A DNA stretch of 64,000 nucleotides from Sepioteuthis lessoniana (Eukaryota; Mollusca; Cephalopoda; Myopsida; Loliginidae). A program made the translations under genes and the position numbers. The stretch covers positions 56,706,824 through 56,770,823 of the forward strand of contig OY757924.1 in the NCBI GenBank assembly GCA_963585895.1, read 5' to 3'. The notes beneath the pieces were generated by a model. That model did not search any database, was not told where the DNA came from, and worked only from the letters and a program-made list of their open reading frames with translations. Shown one piece after another: positions 22,024 to 32,324 of this stretch (the stretch's first letter is position 1; each line of letters begins with the position of its first letter).

Positions 22024-22129
22024 CGATAATACATTAAATTTGAATATGTATCAAGCAGCAGGGAAATCAGAAAATTAGGAATGCGATTTAGGAGTTGGTT
22101 TTGATTAAGCATTTAAAACTGACAACCAT

Positions 22130-22425
22130 AGGTGCACGTGGTGTAATGGTTATCGTCGCAGGATGTGGACACGGCGACACGAGTTCAAATCCTGGAGCAG
22201 ACTGATTGCATTTCACATAGCACTAATACCCTTGGGAAAGGTATGAATCCAAATATTCTCCCTCCAGCTATGGGTAAATAGTAGGGCAGACTAGGTTCTT
22301 CAGCCTGGGTGAGGCAACTAGTCTAGGAGAAGGAAAACTCTGAATTCAAACCTGTTAAACTCCGCTTAAAAATTGACTTTGTGTCATATCCTGCCCGAGC
22401 GGAGGGGTTAGTAAATATGATCATA
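22130..22425 (+). mobile_element. SINE-B copy, full length
   Basis: Reference copy. A-box-like GTGGTGTAATGGTTATCG, B box GAGTTCAAATCCTGG, CACATAGCACTAATACCC, AGTAGGGCAGACTAGG, CTAGTCTAGGAGAAGG and CATATCCTGCCCGAGCGGAG. No poly-A. About 295 bp. Confidence 0.8.
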
Positions 22426-22499
22426 TTTTCTCTATTGCATCAAAGGCAAATGGAGTAAAGGGGTAAATGGTTAGAAATTTTATTTTAAGGGAGACAGCT

Positions 22500-22674
22500 A
22501 TTGTTTTAAAAATACATTTAAAAAAAGCCTAATCAGACCTCGTATCGAATGTTGTACGGGCTCGAGTGTCAAAATAATGAAATTGGAATGTAATATTGAG
22601 ATTGGAGAAAATACAACGAAGAGTGACGGAAATGATAAAAAGACTAAAAGATTACAGTTATATAGAGAGATTAT
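22500..22674 (+). pseudogene. CR1-like LINE fragment, left part
   Basis: The plus-strand frame reads LIRPRIECC, IQRRVTEMIKRLKDYSYIERL. This matches the common block near the end of CR1-type reverse transcriptases (Arg-Pro-x-x-Glu-Tyr-Cys, then Gln-Arg-Arg-x-Thr-Lys and Tyr-x-Glu-Arg-Leu). It breaks off at a SINE-A insertion and continues at 23011. Confidence 0.7.
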
Positions 22675-23010
22675 AGAACCGGTTCATTGATCTAGAGGGT
22701 AGAGTGTTCGCCAATGGTCCCGGAGACCTGGGTTCAATCCCAGGTCGCGTCATACCAAATAAATGGTACTTGATGCTCCCTTGCTTAACACTTAGCAATA
22801 TAAAGTACGTATCAAGGATAAAGGTCGTGTCATACCAAATAAATGGCACTTGATGCCCCCTTGCTTAATATTCAGCAATATAAGTTACGTATCAAGGGTA
22901 AATTGGAGCAATCCTGGGAATGGAGTAGCGCCCTCTCCTACACTTCGGTGTAGTAGCAATTGAAAAGGGAGCCTTCTAGTGACCTTCGACTACGGTCGCC
23001 AATTTTACTG
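22675..23010 (+). mobile_element. SINE-A copy inserted in a CR1-like LINE
   Basis: Complete head (GGTTCATTGATCTAGAGGG), B box GGGTTCAATCCC, hairpin CTACACTTCGGTGTAG and end GCCAATTTTACT. It carries a tandem duplication of about 65-70 bp in the middle (ATACCAAATAAATGG occurs twice). Confidence 0.8.
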
Positions 23011-23340
23011 ACTACTTTGCTAGAAAGAAGAATGAGAGGTGATCTAATAGAAACTTTCAAAATAATAAAATTTCTGATTATAATAGACATTTTTTCGATA
23101 TTTCTCCATGAACTCGAAATTTACCGTCCAAAGAGATTTCAAAAACTAAGTCAGCTAATCAAATAGATTGTTTTTTTTAATTGAATAATACATTTTTGGG
23201 ATGAATTATCTAATAAGATAAAAAGAAAACAGCAATAGTGCGGAAAATTTTAGAATCAAATTAAATGATTTCAGAAAAAATATTACAAAAAGAATTTAAG
23301 AGGTCATTTTTGCGAACTACTTATAGTGTATATAATTAGT
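23011..23340 (+). pseudogene. CR1-like LINE fragment, right part
   Basis: Continues the same protein with LLERRMRGDLIETFKIIK, the usual (R)RLRGDLIEVFKI block, then decays into stops. A later NS-x-V-R-K-I block at about 23240 may be the WNSLP end. Joined to 22500-22674 it is one LINE copy split by a SINE. Confidence 0.7.
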
Positions 23341-23496
23341 GCTAAGATTTTTTAAAGGTTGACATGAGAAGATAAAAAAAGGAAAGACGCTCGAGGATTC
23401 TCGAACAAACAAATAAACAAACAACAATAATAATGATAATAACGAAAAACAACTGTATAGATATTTAAAGAGACAAAAAAACGACACATCATACAA

Positions 23497-23930
23497 GAAG
23501 ACTTACACATGGCCTACAAAGGGAACCTTAAGAGAAAAACTGAGTCTCTTCTAATAGCAGCATAAAATAACGCCATAAGGACCAACTATGTTAAGTCAAA
23601 AATAGATAAGACGCAACAATATTGCAAATGTCTGTTATATGGCAATAGAGACGAAACGATCGACCCCATAATCAGTGAATGCTGTAAATTAACGTAAAAG
23701 AGTATCACCATTGGGTGGGAAAGATGATCCGCTGGGAATTGTGCAAGAAATTGAAATTTGACCTTACGAACAAAGCGTATAAGCACAACCCAGAATCTTT
23801 CCTGGAAAATGAGACGCACAAACTTCTCTGGAATTTTGAGATACAAACGGATCACCAAATCTCTGCCAGACGACCAGATCTTATAATAATCAACAAAAAA
23901 AAAAAAGAAAAAAAAAAAGAGAACTTCATT
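23497..23930 (+). pseudogene. R4/Dong-like LINE fragment, plus copy
   Basis: The plus-strand frame from about 23715 reads WELCKKLKFD, HNPESFLENETHKLLWNFEI, QTDHQISARRPDLIIINKKK. This is the region of restriction-like-endonuclease LINEs where a zinc knuckle is followed by the RPD block (the Pro-Asp of a PD-(D/E)XK-type nuclease). Upstream, stops interrupt the Cys/His knuckle. The copy ends in an A-rich run and meets an inverted copy of the same region. Confidence 0.65.
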
Positions 23931-24268
23931 CTCTCGGACAGATTCTGGGTTGTGCATATAACATTTGTTCGTATGGTCAAACTTCAACTTCTTGCACAAC
24001 TCCTAGTGGATCACCTTGCCCACCCTGTCGTGCCTCGTCTTATACTCTTTCTGTGCTAATTTGCTGCATTCGCTTATCATGTGATTGATCGTTTCGTCTC
24101 TTTCACCACATAACCTACATCTGCTGTATTGTTGCGTCTTATCAATTCTCGCTTTGACATGGTTAGTCCTTATGGCGTTGTTTTGTGCTGTTATCAGAAG
24201 AGATTCAGTTTCTTTGTTAAGGTTTCCCTTTCTTAGCTACGTCCACGTTTTCTTGTGTGAGATGTCAC
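23931..24268 (-). pseudogene. R4/Dong-like LINE fragment, inverted copy
   Basis: On the minus strand the frame reads CRLCGERDETINHMISEC, then KLAQKEYK, WELCKKLKFD and NPESV. This is a CCHC zinc knuckle followed by the same region as the plus copy. The two fragments form an inverted pair with A-rich sequence between. Confidence 0.7.
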
Positions 24269-24299
24269 TTGTTGCTTAAAACATGTATAGAGTTGTTTT

Positions 24300-24390
24300 T
24301 CTTCCCACTTTTATTTTCTGGTTATTGTCGTTCCGCTGGTCCTCGTGTCGTTAGTATTGTTTCTGGTGGCTGTAATCAGTCTTCCTCCGC
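24300..24390 (-). pseudogene. R4/Dong-like LINE fragment, short
   Basis: The minus strand matches the segment at 55615-55705 (GGAAGACTGATTACAGCC and CCAGAAACAATACTAA). In the protein this lies upstream of the zinc knuckle. Confidence 0.6.
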
Positions 24391-25325
24391 GCTTGATTAT
24401 TATTATATTATCATCAATGATAACAACAATGATTATTCTTTCTTCATTGATTTGCCAGAATTTATCATTCAACTTTAGTCCCGCAAAATTATCGTTTTTT
24501 TTTTCTTATTTTTAATTTTCAAGATTTTGATATTTAATTTTACAACTTATAAACATTTAGTTATTGACTTAAAAGCAATTTTTTTAGACGTCACTGATTT
24601 AAATTTAGTTTCTAAAGGAAAAAAAAAAGACAAAAAAACAAAAAACAAAAACAAAACAAAACAAGATTTTCCGGTTAAAATTGAAATCTTTTCCGTTCAT
24701 TAATTTCCGCTTTTTTATTTTTCAAGAGTGGGGAGCGTTTAAATGCTTGTATGATTATGCTGTTGGCATTTGTGGTTGTCTTGGTATCGTACTTCTGTGA
24801 CTTCGCTGTTTGCGCATGCACGTATTTACAGGTCCGAAAGCGAATATGGTATTGGTTGATGTTGTTTTTAAGAATAAGTACATTCCCACGCATATGAGTA
24901 AATGCGTAAAGCTCCGACTGTTGGAATGGAAAGAGGAAAAAGTAGGAATTCATTTTAAGGAAAGATAAGAAAAAAAGAAAAGAAAAAAGGAAATGGTTTA
25001 TAAAATAAATTTTTAGAAACGAAAGAATTTCTTCAAATATTTTCCCCCGCTTTTTAATCAGCTAAATCTTTTGAATAAAAATGTTAATACGCTTTTCCTG
25101 ACAGATTTTTCTGATTTAACGTTGATTTAAGAAATTCTAGTTGATAACTTTACAGTCCTGGTTAAAAGCTCAATAAGAGTAACCCGAAGCCGAATTTTTT
25201 TCTTAGATCTTATTTTTCCGATGCTGGTATTATTTGGGAACGAAAATGGTTGTGGTAAACAGGCTAGGCTATTAAGAAAACTAAACAATCAAGAAATTCT
25301 GTTCATTCGTTCTCTGAACTTATCC
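24391..25325. other. unassigned AT-rich stretch
   Basis: Poly-T and poly-A runs (24494, 24620) and no recognised family. A minus-strand 92-residue frame at 24675-24953 has no motif I know. Confidence 0.4.
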
Positions 25326-25329
25326 ACTG

Positions 25330-25525
25330 TGTCGTCGGGCTTAGAATAAACCGAAAAACGCTAAGACCCACCCCAAAAGGGTACTCTGGGTATGACACTA
25401 AACTGTATCTGATGGTGAGGCTACTGTTCTGGAGATCTGAGGAATGTCGAGTACACATTAATTGTCATAACTTCCAGGTCAACTCTGTCCCTGAGTGATA
25501 TTACTTCTTAGGGTTCCATTTTTGG
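25330..25525 (+). mobile_element. composite element head, copy 6
   Basis: GGTATGACACTAAACTG, GATGGTGAGGCTAC and GGGTTCCATTTTTGGGTC are head blocks. A partial SINE-C at 25529-25660 separates it from its VNTR body. Confidence 0.65.
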
Positions 25526-25528
25526 GTC

Positions 25529-25660
25529 GAGGGAGTCCCCAAGGCGTAGTGGCTAACATGATGGACAGCAATAACGTAATAAACGAAATCGAATTCTAGT
25601 GGTACTCTTACGTTCATTTTTGGATTGCTAATCCTAGGAAAAGTATGAAATAATTCGTCT
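25529..25660 (+). mobile_element. SINE-C 5' part
   Basis: AAGGCGTAGTGGCTAACATG and GAAATCGAATTCTAG mark the boxes. The tail is missing. Confidence 0.6.
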
Positions 25661-25664
25661 TCAA

Positions 25665-26228
25665 TACTAATACTTGATACCATATTATTGTAAAATATTT
25701 GTATTTATAATTGTTACGAGACGCTATAATTGTTTACTAGGGATTATTATTAGTTACTTGAATCCATATAGCTGTGTGTAAACAAATGGCTATTATTAAA
25801 TAGAAACCATTACTTGAAACTGTATAATTATTAGTATTTGATAGAAATACGTAAAAACGTACAACTGAGTGCAAATTATTTGTATTAGATAAGAATACTT
25901 GCCATCATATAACTGTAAATTATTGGTATTAAGAATAGTTACTTGATACTATAATTGTTTACTAGGGATTATTATTAGTTACTTGAATCCATATAGCTGT
26001 GTGTAAACAAATGGCTATTATTAAATAGAAACCATTACTTGAAACTGTATAATTATTAGTATTTGATAGAAATACGTAAAAACGTACAACTGAGTGCAAA
26101 TTATTTGTATTAGATAAGAATACTTGCCATCATATAACTGTAAATTATTGGTATTAAGAATAGTTACTTGATACTATAATTGTTTACTAGGGATTATTAT
26201 TAAGTAGTTAAAACCATATAAGTGTAAG
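25665..26228 (+). repeat. VNTR body with a 225-bp tandem duplication
   Basis: ATAATTGTTTACTAGGG starts at 25726, 25951 and 26176, giving an exact 225-bp period. The first two units look almost identical over their whole length and the third is cut short. Each unit is itself built of four to five of the about 48-bp VNTR modules. Confidence 0.85.
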
Positions 26229-26468
26229 GGGGTGTCCTCGTGGTGTAATGGTTAAAGCAATGGACTGCGGAATCGTTGAAAGCGAGTTCGAATTTCAGTC
26301 GCGCTATTACGTTCACTTTCGGGCAAATACCATTAGGAAAGATATGAACCCCCTTATCCTCCCAGCTATGGGTTAAATAGTACCACTACTGTTCTTCTAG
26401 GAGAATAACTTTGGCATTAAATGACATACAAAGGTTGATATGCCATTAAACAAACAAACAAACCAAAC
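26229..26468 (+). mobile_element. SINE-C copy, full length
   Basis: GTCCTCGTGGTGTAATGG, B box GAGTTCGAATTTCAG, shared tail GGCATTAAATGACAT / GGTTGATATGCC with AAACAAACAAACC end. It interrupts the VNTR body. Confidence 0.8.
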
Positions 26469-26522
26469 CATATAAGTGTGAGAAAGCAGGTTTCTATCAT
26501 TAAACAGAAATAATTACTTATG

Positions 26523-26720
26523 GACGCATCACATGGACACTCCCATCTCTAAAACCATCCAAATAAGACGGACAAGACATTAGCGACGTTCTCCTGTGGA
26601 CTCCTTTACATGGACTTTACAACAGCTCCGTACGGACACAGGATGTAATCTAGAAGACCTGCGAGAAGCGATGAATGATAGGGACAAATGACCGGAGAGA
26701 GTTAGGTAAATATGTGATTG
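26523..26720 (+). pseudogene. RTE 3' fragment
   Basis: Matches the terminal RTE region: CATCTCTAAAACCATCC, GACATTAGCGACGTTCTCC and GCGATGAATGATAGGGA. It stops before the ATG tail. Stops and frameshifts present. Confidence 0.65.
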
Positions 26721-26794
26721 GAATACTTGAAACCCTACAACTGTGCATAAAAAAACTCTTATGAAATGACAACACAAAAGTGTGAATATGCATA

Positions 26795-27025
26795 TTTACC
26801 AACTCTTCCTCACAAGGTCAATTTTTCAAATGAGGTTTAACAGGTTTGAATTCAGAGCTTTTCTTCTTCTAGAAGCACCGTTTCTTGCAAGATCATCCAA
26901 GTTATTCCCAAAGCTTTGCTTAGTTGTGGCATAAGGTTAGAAGTATGGAACACCCAATGAGAATAAAACACGCTAACAGTGTTCTACTAAACTAGCTTGC
27001 TAACCAATATACCATGTGGAACAGA
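26795..27025 (-). mobile_element. SINE-B fragment followed by SINE-D copy
   Basis: 26795-26880 is a minus-strand SINE-B 3' part (TTTAACAGGTTTGAATTCAG). 26890-27025 is a minus-strand SINE-D with GCATAAGGTTAGAAG and the head CACATGGTATATTGGTTAG. Confidence 0.6.
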
Positions 27026-27129
27026 GGTGAACATGTTCATTTTAAAGATGGGCGAGTCATAAAAGACAGTAAGTTTGGTAAGGAAACTGAGGCCTGTATG
27101 CAAAAATAAACAAAGCTTAATAAATAAGA

Positions 27130-27480
27130 AAGGAATTACTGATATCAGATAACTGTAAATTATTTGCATTGAAGTTATATTGTTTACTAAGGATTATTAT
27201 CATTGTTAGTTATTTAAAACCATATAACTATGCAAAAGATTTTCTATTACCAAATGGAAATAGTTACTTGAAGTTATAATTGTTTACTAAGGATTATTAT
27301 TATTGTTATTAGTTACTTAAAACTATGTAACTGTGTGCGAGAGAGTTTCTATTATCAAATGGAAATAGCTACTTGCAACCAGATAATTGTTGATATTAGA
27401 AAGGAATAGTTGAAACCATACAAGTATGAGAAGGTCATTTGCATTAGATAGGAATATTTGATATCATATAACTGTCCACA
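27130..27480 (+). repeat. VNTR body fragment
   Basis: Repeated ATAATTGTTTACTAAGG and AACCATATAACTATG units of the composite body, degenerate. Confidence 0.65.
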
Positions 27481-27534
27481 AAAATATCTTATATTATCCT
27501 TTTGCCATAAAAAATGGCTTTGTGTAGCATTTTG

Positions 27535-27690
27535 TTTATGGTGGAGGAGCCGGGAAAATTAATTAAGTAAACTTGGCTTTTTTGCCTAAGTAAGGAACCA
27601 GTCTAGGAAAAGGAAAATCCTGAATTCGGACCAGCTTTACTCTGCTTAAAAACTGACCTTGGTAAGCAACCAGTTTAAACTCTACGGAGT
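27535..27690 (+). mobile_element. SINE-B 3' fragment
   Basis: AACCAGTCTAGGAAAAGG, CTGAATTCGGACCAGC and CTGACCTTGG are SINE-B 3' blocks. Confidence 0.5.
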
Positions 27691-27863
27691 TTTTTCTTCT
27701 TTCTATTTTTCTTCTTAAATGACAACAACGACGACAACCATGACAAGCTGACTTACAGGTTGCCAAATGTTGTCAAACATCCAATTATAATCTCTAGAAG
27801 AAAAGAAATGGAGAAAAGGAGAAAAAAAAAAGAACTATAATTTAAATATCTCATTTAACGTCA

Positions 27864-27908
<45 letters not shown>

Positions 27909-28320
27909 AAGAAAGAAAGAAAGAAAGAAAAAGCAAGACTATAAGTTTGGCTTCAGGTACAACATTCCTCGTGTTTATAACTGTAACACGTTTGAACACC
28001 TGTTTTATGCCTTGGTCTTAATTTGTTTCGATTTTAATGGTTACGTCGCCCTATTCACATCTGTTGTAATTAATTGTGTACAAATATTTAACGTTCCTGT
28101 TGAACTGTCACCCACTGAAGATCTCACTATGACCCGCTCTATTAGTATCAATACAGAAAAAAAATTGATTGTGTAACAGATAGCAAGTACCCGGCCTGTT
28201 CTGATTGATAAACAAAATTAAATCAAAAGCGCGAAGCAAATTCAGATATCTAAATTTATTAATAATAAGTTTATAAAACAAAGTACAGTGGCAATCTCCT
28301 TTTCTCTCTTTCTTTCTTTC
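27691..28320. other. unassigned stretch with (GA)n at 27867-27935
   Basis: (GA)n passing into (GAAA)n at about 27900-27930. The rest is not recognised. Confidence 0.5.
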
Positions 28321-28321
28321 T

Positions 28322-28545
28322 GGAGAACTCATTATGGCGTAGTGGCTAACGTGTTGGACTGTGACAAGGTAGTAAGTGAGTTCGAACTCCAGTAATGCTG
28401 TCACTTCACTTTCGATCTAATACCCTTAGAAATGGCATGAAACCTCTTATCCAGCACCACAATTGTTTTTCTATAAGGATGGCTTTGGCATTAAAAAGCC
28501 CATGGAAGTTGATATGTCATTAAAACAAGAAACCAAACCAAACAA
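28322..28545 (+). mobile_element. SINE-C copy
   Basis: TATGGCGTAGTGGCTAACG, B box GAGTTCGAACTCCAG, shared tail GGCATTAAAAAGCCC / GTTGATATGTC. Confidence 0.75.
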
Positions 28546-28554
28546 AACCTTATC

Positions 28555-28770
28555 CGTGGTATTCGAAGACGCCCCCACAGCAGTTAATGTAATCTGCAAA
28601 TGGACTAAGAACTCTTCCTTCAAAAGAAAGAGGTGTCCTGGATATGACATAAAAATGCACTTCGTCGTGAGGCTTCAGTTCTGGAGATCTGGGAAGTATC
28701 ATCATTACTCCTAGGTCCACTCTGAACTGGAGTGGTAGTAGCTATTAAGGTCAACTCTATTTGTCAAAAA
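28555..28770 (+). mobile_element. composite element head, solitary
   Basis: GGTGTCCTGGATATGACAT, GTGAGGCTTCAGTTCTGG and CCACTCTGAACTGGAGTGG. No body follows. Confidence 0.6.
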
Positions 28771-28849
28771 GATCTGTTCAAACGTTACTCGTATTCGATA
28801 GTACCGTATGAAAGCAATCTTTAAAAACAACATAAAAATTATTTGTATT

Positions 28850-29520
28850 TGGTGAATTCAAACCAGCTTAATAAAATTGGCCACGTGTCCCATCCTATCT
28901 GTGGTGGAGGAATTTCGTAAATATAAGTATGGTAAACTGGGCTCTTTAACTTTGGTGGGCAACCAGTCCAGGAGAAGGAAAATGCTTAATTCAAAACTGC
29001 TTTATTCCGCAAATAATTGACTTTGTGTAGTCTCCTATCAGTTGCGAAGAATTTTGGTTAAGCATTTATTTACCAAACCACTCTGCTATGTGCAGGATGT
29101 GACACAAGGTCAGTTATTAAGGGAAGTAAAGTTGGTTTGAATTCAGCGTATTCTTTTTCCTAGACTGGTTGCTTTACCTAGACTAAAAAACCCAGGCTGA
29201 CTTACTATTTATCCCTATCTTGAGGGGGAGGCGAGAATAAATGGATTCATGCCTTTCCCAAAAACATTACCACAAAGTGAATCGTAAACAGCCTCGTCGT
29301 CCACGAGCTTCACTCATGTCGCTGTGCTCATTTCCTATGACTATAACCGTTACACTAACAGCGCCTCCCGGGTGAATATAAATTGGGCAGACTGGGCTCT
29401 TTAGCCTCGGTAAGTAACCAGTCTACGAGAAGGAAAACTCTGAATTCAAGTCAAGTTTATGGTGTTTAAAAATTTACCTGTGTAGCGTCCTGTCCGTAGC
29501 GGTGGGGCTGGATAAATAAA
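28850..29520. mobile_element. cluster of SINE-B fragments, mixed orientation
   Basis: Plus-strand 3' parts at 28855-28925 and 28925-29065. A minus-strand near-complete copy lies at 29070-29370 (reversed head ACCGTTACACTAACAGCG). Another plus-strand 3' part is at 29375-29515. The repeating CCAGTCTAGGAGAAGGA-type block identifies each piece. Confidence 0.65.
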
Positions 29521-29639
29521 TAGATACATTCACAACTACAACCTTCTAAGGGAAACAACAATCTAATGCCAATAACCGGGTACCTACCTTTGTTTATTTT
29601 CTGGTTACAAATTTATAGTATACAGGGTAATTGATTAAA

Positions 29640-30115
29640 TGATCAGCCATGTCACCTGGGGCTGTACAATACGTCGACTGCATCTCTTCAGAGGAATAAG
29701 ACCTCTCTCTCTAGTCAACCAGTGTCCTGGATATGATACTAAACCATCTGATAGCGAGGCTTCAGTCCTGAAGCCTTGAGCAATGTGGGTCATTTTATTG
29801 CTATTGCTATTACTCCTTAGTCTACTCTGACACTGAGTGGCAGTACCTGTTAGAGTCCCATCTATGAGTCAAATAAAACTGTTTAATTATTTTCTATACT
29901 TGAAACCCTTTAACAGTGAGCAAACAAATGACTGACGTTAAATTGAATTGTTAGTATTACATAGCAATACTATAACCCATCTAACTGTGAACTAACAAAT
30001 GAACAATGTTGAATAGAATTATTGTTGTTATATTGTAGTGCTTGAAATCATTAAATGGGCCCTATAACATTTAGAAATAATGTTACCTACGAACTATTTC
30101 GTTTACAAATCCTAT
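29640..30115 (+). mobile_element. composite element, copy 7, without tail
   Basis: Head 29640-29880 (GTCACCTGGGGCTGTAC and CGTCGACTGCATC). Body to about 30115 with ACTTGAAACCCTTTAACAGTG units. A SINE-C follows where the tail would be. Confidence 0.7.
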
Positions 30116-30120
30116 AGGGG

Positions 30121-30302
30121 TAGCCACTGTGGTGAAATGGCAGTACTGCTTCCTCCAAGTCAGTTCGAACCCCAATCCCGCTATTACATTCACTTTCGGA
30201 CTAATACCCTCAGGAAAGGTATGAACCCCTTTATTCCCTCAGTTATGAGTTAAATAGTATCATTGCTATTCTACTATAAGGATGCCTTTAGTATTGCATA
30301 AC

Positions 30303-30303
<1 letters not shown>
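30121..30303 (+). mobile_element. SINE-C copy with short tail
   Basis: CTGTGGTGAAATGGCAG, CAGTTCGAACCCCAAT, then TATTGCATAACCTA running into (TA)n. Confidence 0.65.

Positions 30304-30358
<55 letters not shown>
30304..30358. repeat. (TA)n microsatellite
   Basis: About 26 TA units, left flank of a palindrome. Confidence 0.95.
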
Positions 30359-30359
<1 letters not shown>

Positions 30360-30512
30360 TTGAAGTAAATAATGGAGTGTCGTCCGACAATATGTGAAGA
30401 AAAATTGATAACAAGGTTTGGATCTTGTTAGGCAATAAAACAGAATTGAAGATCCAAACTTTGTTAGCAATTTTTCTTCACATATTGTCGGACTACACTC
30501 CATTATTTACTT

Positions 30513-30515
<3 letters not shown>
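30359..30515. repeat. foldback palindrome, about 66-bp arms
   Basis: The left arm 30359-30424 (ATTGAAGTAAATAATGG...) and right arm 30449-30515 (...CCATTATTTACTTCAAT) are inverted copies with few mismatches, separated by a 24-bp loop. (TA)n lies on both sides. A further partial copy of the right arm is at 30595-30660. Confidence 0.85.
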
Positions 30516-30577
<62 letters not shown>

Positions 30578-30657
30578 GTTATGCAGTACTAAAGCCATTA
30601 TTTGCTTCAATTCTGTGCTTTTGACTTACAAGATCCAAACCTTGATATCAATTTTTC

Positions 30658-30710
<53 letters not shown>
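30516..30710. repeat. (TA)n tracts around a partial palindrome arm
   Basis: (TA)n at 30516-30573 and 30660-30708 flank a diverged segment with GATCCAAACCTTG and TTTTTCTTCA, as in the neighbouring arms. Confidence 0.85.
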
Positions 30711-30798
30711 AAGATAGTTTGTAGAGAATCTAACAGTGTGATATAAATATGTGGAAAGTTGGATGAATCAAACAATTAACTTAGATTTTAATGTGTCC

Positions 30799-30878
<80 letters not shown>

Positions 30879-31005
30879 TATATTTAGGTATACTTTGGTG
30901 TACATATGTGTGTATACATATATGTATATGTGTTAAAAAGATAGATTTGTAGTGAATCTGACAGTATGATAGAAATATGTGGAAATTTGGATGAATCAAA
31001 CAATA
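30709..31005 (+). repeat. diverged direct repeat around TA/TG tract
   Basis: Two copies of a roughly 90-bp unit (30709-30800 and 30935-31020, each with ATATGTGGAAA and TGGATGAATCAAACAAT) flank (TA)n/(TG)n at 30800-30877. Confidence 0.7.
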
Positions 31006-31126
31006 AACTCAAATTTGGATGTGTGATATTTCGTTCGGCTTTATTTCATCTCGAACTTCTCCTGACAAAGAAAAAGTTCGAGATGAAATAAAGCCGAACG
31101 AAATATCACACATTTAAATTTGAGTT
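31006..31126. repeat. foldback palindrome, about 53-bp arms
   Basis: Arms 31006-31058 and 31073-31126 are nearly perfect inverted copies (AACTCAAATTTGGATG... and ...ACATTTAAATTTGAGTT) with a 14-bp loop. Confidence 0.85.
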
Positions 31127-31184
31127 GATTTATCCAACTTTCCTCCTATTTTTATTATGTATATACACACAAAAAAGTGATACA

Positions 31185-31349
31185 TATGCGTTTAAAGCTT
31201 TTCGCTTACGCTGAGTTTGCTCGTGACTGTGGTAGAATCTTCGGCTAGCGTATAAGTCAGCCGAGTTTCGATCCCAGCTTTTAGCATCTCGCGAGTCTAA
31301 CCACACTGAAGAGTTGTAATACAATGAAATAGTCTGTCTGCGAATGACA

Positions 31350-31352
<3 letters not shown>
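31185..31352 (+). mobile_element. SINE-H copy 4 with hammerhead variant
   Basis: Upstream block TTCGCTTACGCTGAG, B box GAGTTTCGATCCCAGC, then the hammerhead at 31294-31348: CTGAAGAG, a stem II GTTGT/ACAAT and GAAAT. Position 7 of the core is free to vary, so CUGAAGA is an allowed core. The 15.2 base and first stem II pair are weakened, so activity is doubtful. A (TA)n tail starts at about 31353. Confidence 0.7.

Positions 31353-31396
<44 letters not shown>
31353..31396. repeat. (TA)n tail of SINE-H copy 4
   Basis: About 20 TA units directly after GAATGACAGC. Confidence 0.9.
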
Positions 31397-31397
<1 letters not shown>

Positions 31398-31455
31398 AAA
31401 ATTTGGCATTGAATAACCTCGAATGGTTGATATTCATTAAAACCAAACCAACCAA
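31397..31455 (+). mobile_element. isolated shared hairpin tail
   Basis: TTTGGCATTGAATAACC and GGTTGATATTC, ending in CCAACCAAC. Confidence 0.55.
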
Positions 31456-31609
31456 CTATTCATTGGTATGTACTATATATATATAGGGCTATTGAAAAGT
31501 CACTCCATATGATTAGAGAGTAACTTTTCAATCATCCAGTACTTTATTTCACAAAATTGTCTTGGGAACACTACTCGTGTCGTGTGTTTTGTGTTGGAAT
31601 AGCCTATCG

Positions 31610-31860
31610 GAGCCCACCCCTTTCCAATTCTATAACTGGTTTCAACTCAATTTTCCTTCTCGAAGACTGTTTGCTATACCAAGGTTTAAGAGCATTAGTC
31701 TGCCCTACTATTTAATCATAGATGGAGAGGGAATAGTCGAATTCATACCTTTCCGAATGGTATTAGAGCTATGTGAAAGGCAAAGTCTCGTTTAGGATTT
31801 GAACTCGGATCACTGAGTCCACTCCCGACATCAATAACCATTACCCTACGCGTGTCCCCC
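31610..31860 (-). mobile_element. SINE-B copy
   Basis: Minus strand: head reversed as CATTACCCTACGCGTG, B box reversed as GGATTTGAACTCGGA, then CATACCTTTCCGAATGG and AGTCTGCCCTACTATTTA. Confidence 0.7.
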
Positions 31861-32320
31861 AAATATATTCTTGACTCGTAAGTAAAGCCTTAAAATCTTA
31901 TATTGATCTTTAATCCTTAGTTGTTTTTAATTAGCGACGAAATCTTTAAAGTTTTATATGTTGATCATTTATACGAATATTTAAAGCTTCTATTTTCTAT
32001 TTTCTATTTTTAAACACGACATTAAAAATTTATCTTGAGTTCTGTGATGTTTCCGGTGGCTTTTTTCCTACATTATCCTGTTTATCTCGCGTAAAGGGAA
32101 GGAAATTCTTTCTGAGTTTCATTCCTTCGGAGAAGTTGGGTGAGTCATAACCGGATTTTTCTAGACGTATTGGAAGACGAAAAATGTGGGGAAAGTCTAT
32201 TTTTCCTGTATGAAAAAGAGTTATTTTGAATACGTTGCCTCTGTAACAACGATTTGAAAACGTGAACAGAAAAATGTAATACTTGAAACTAGAATCGTAT
32301 AAGCATTTTGTATATATTTA
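31861..32320. other. unassigned AT-rich stretch
   Basis: Nothing recognised. Confidence 0.4.
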
Positions 32321-32324
32321 CCCA

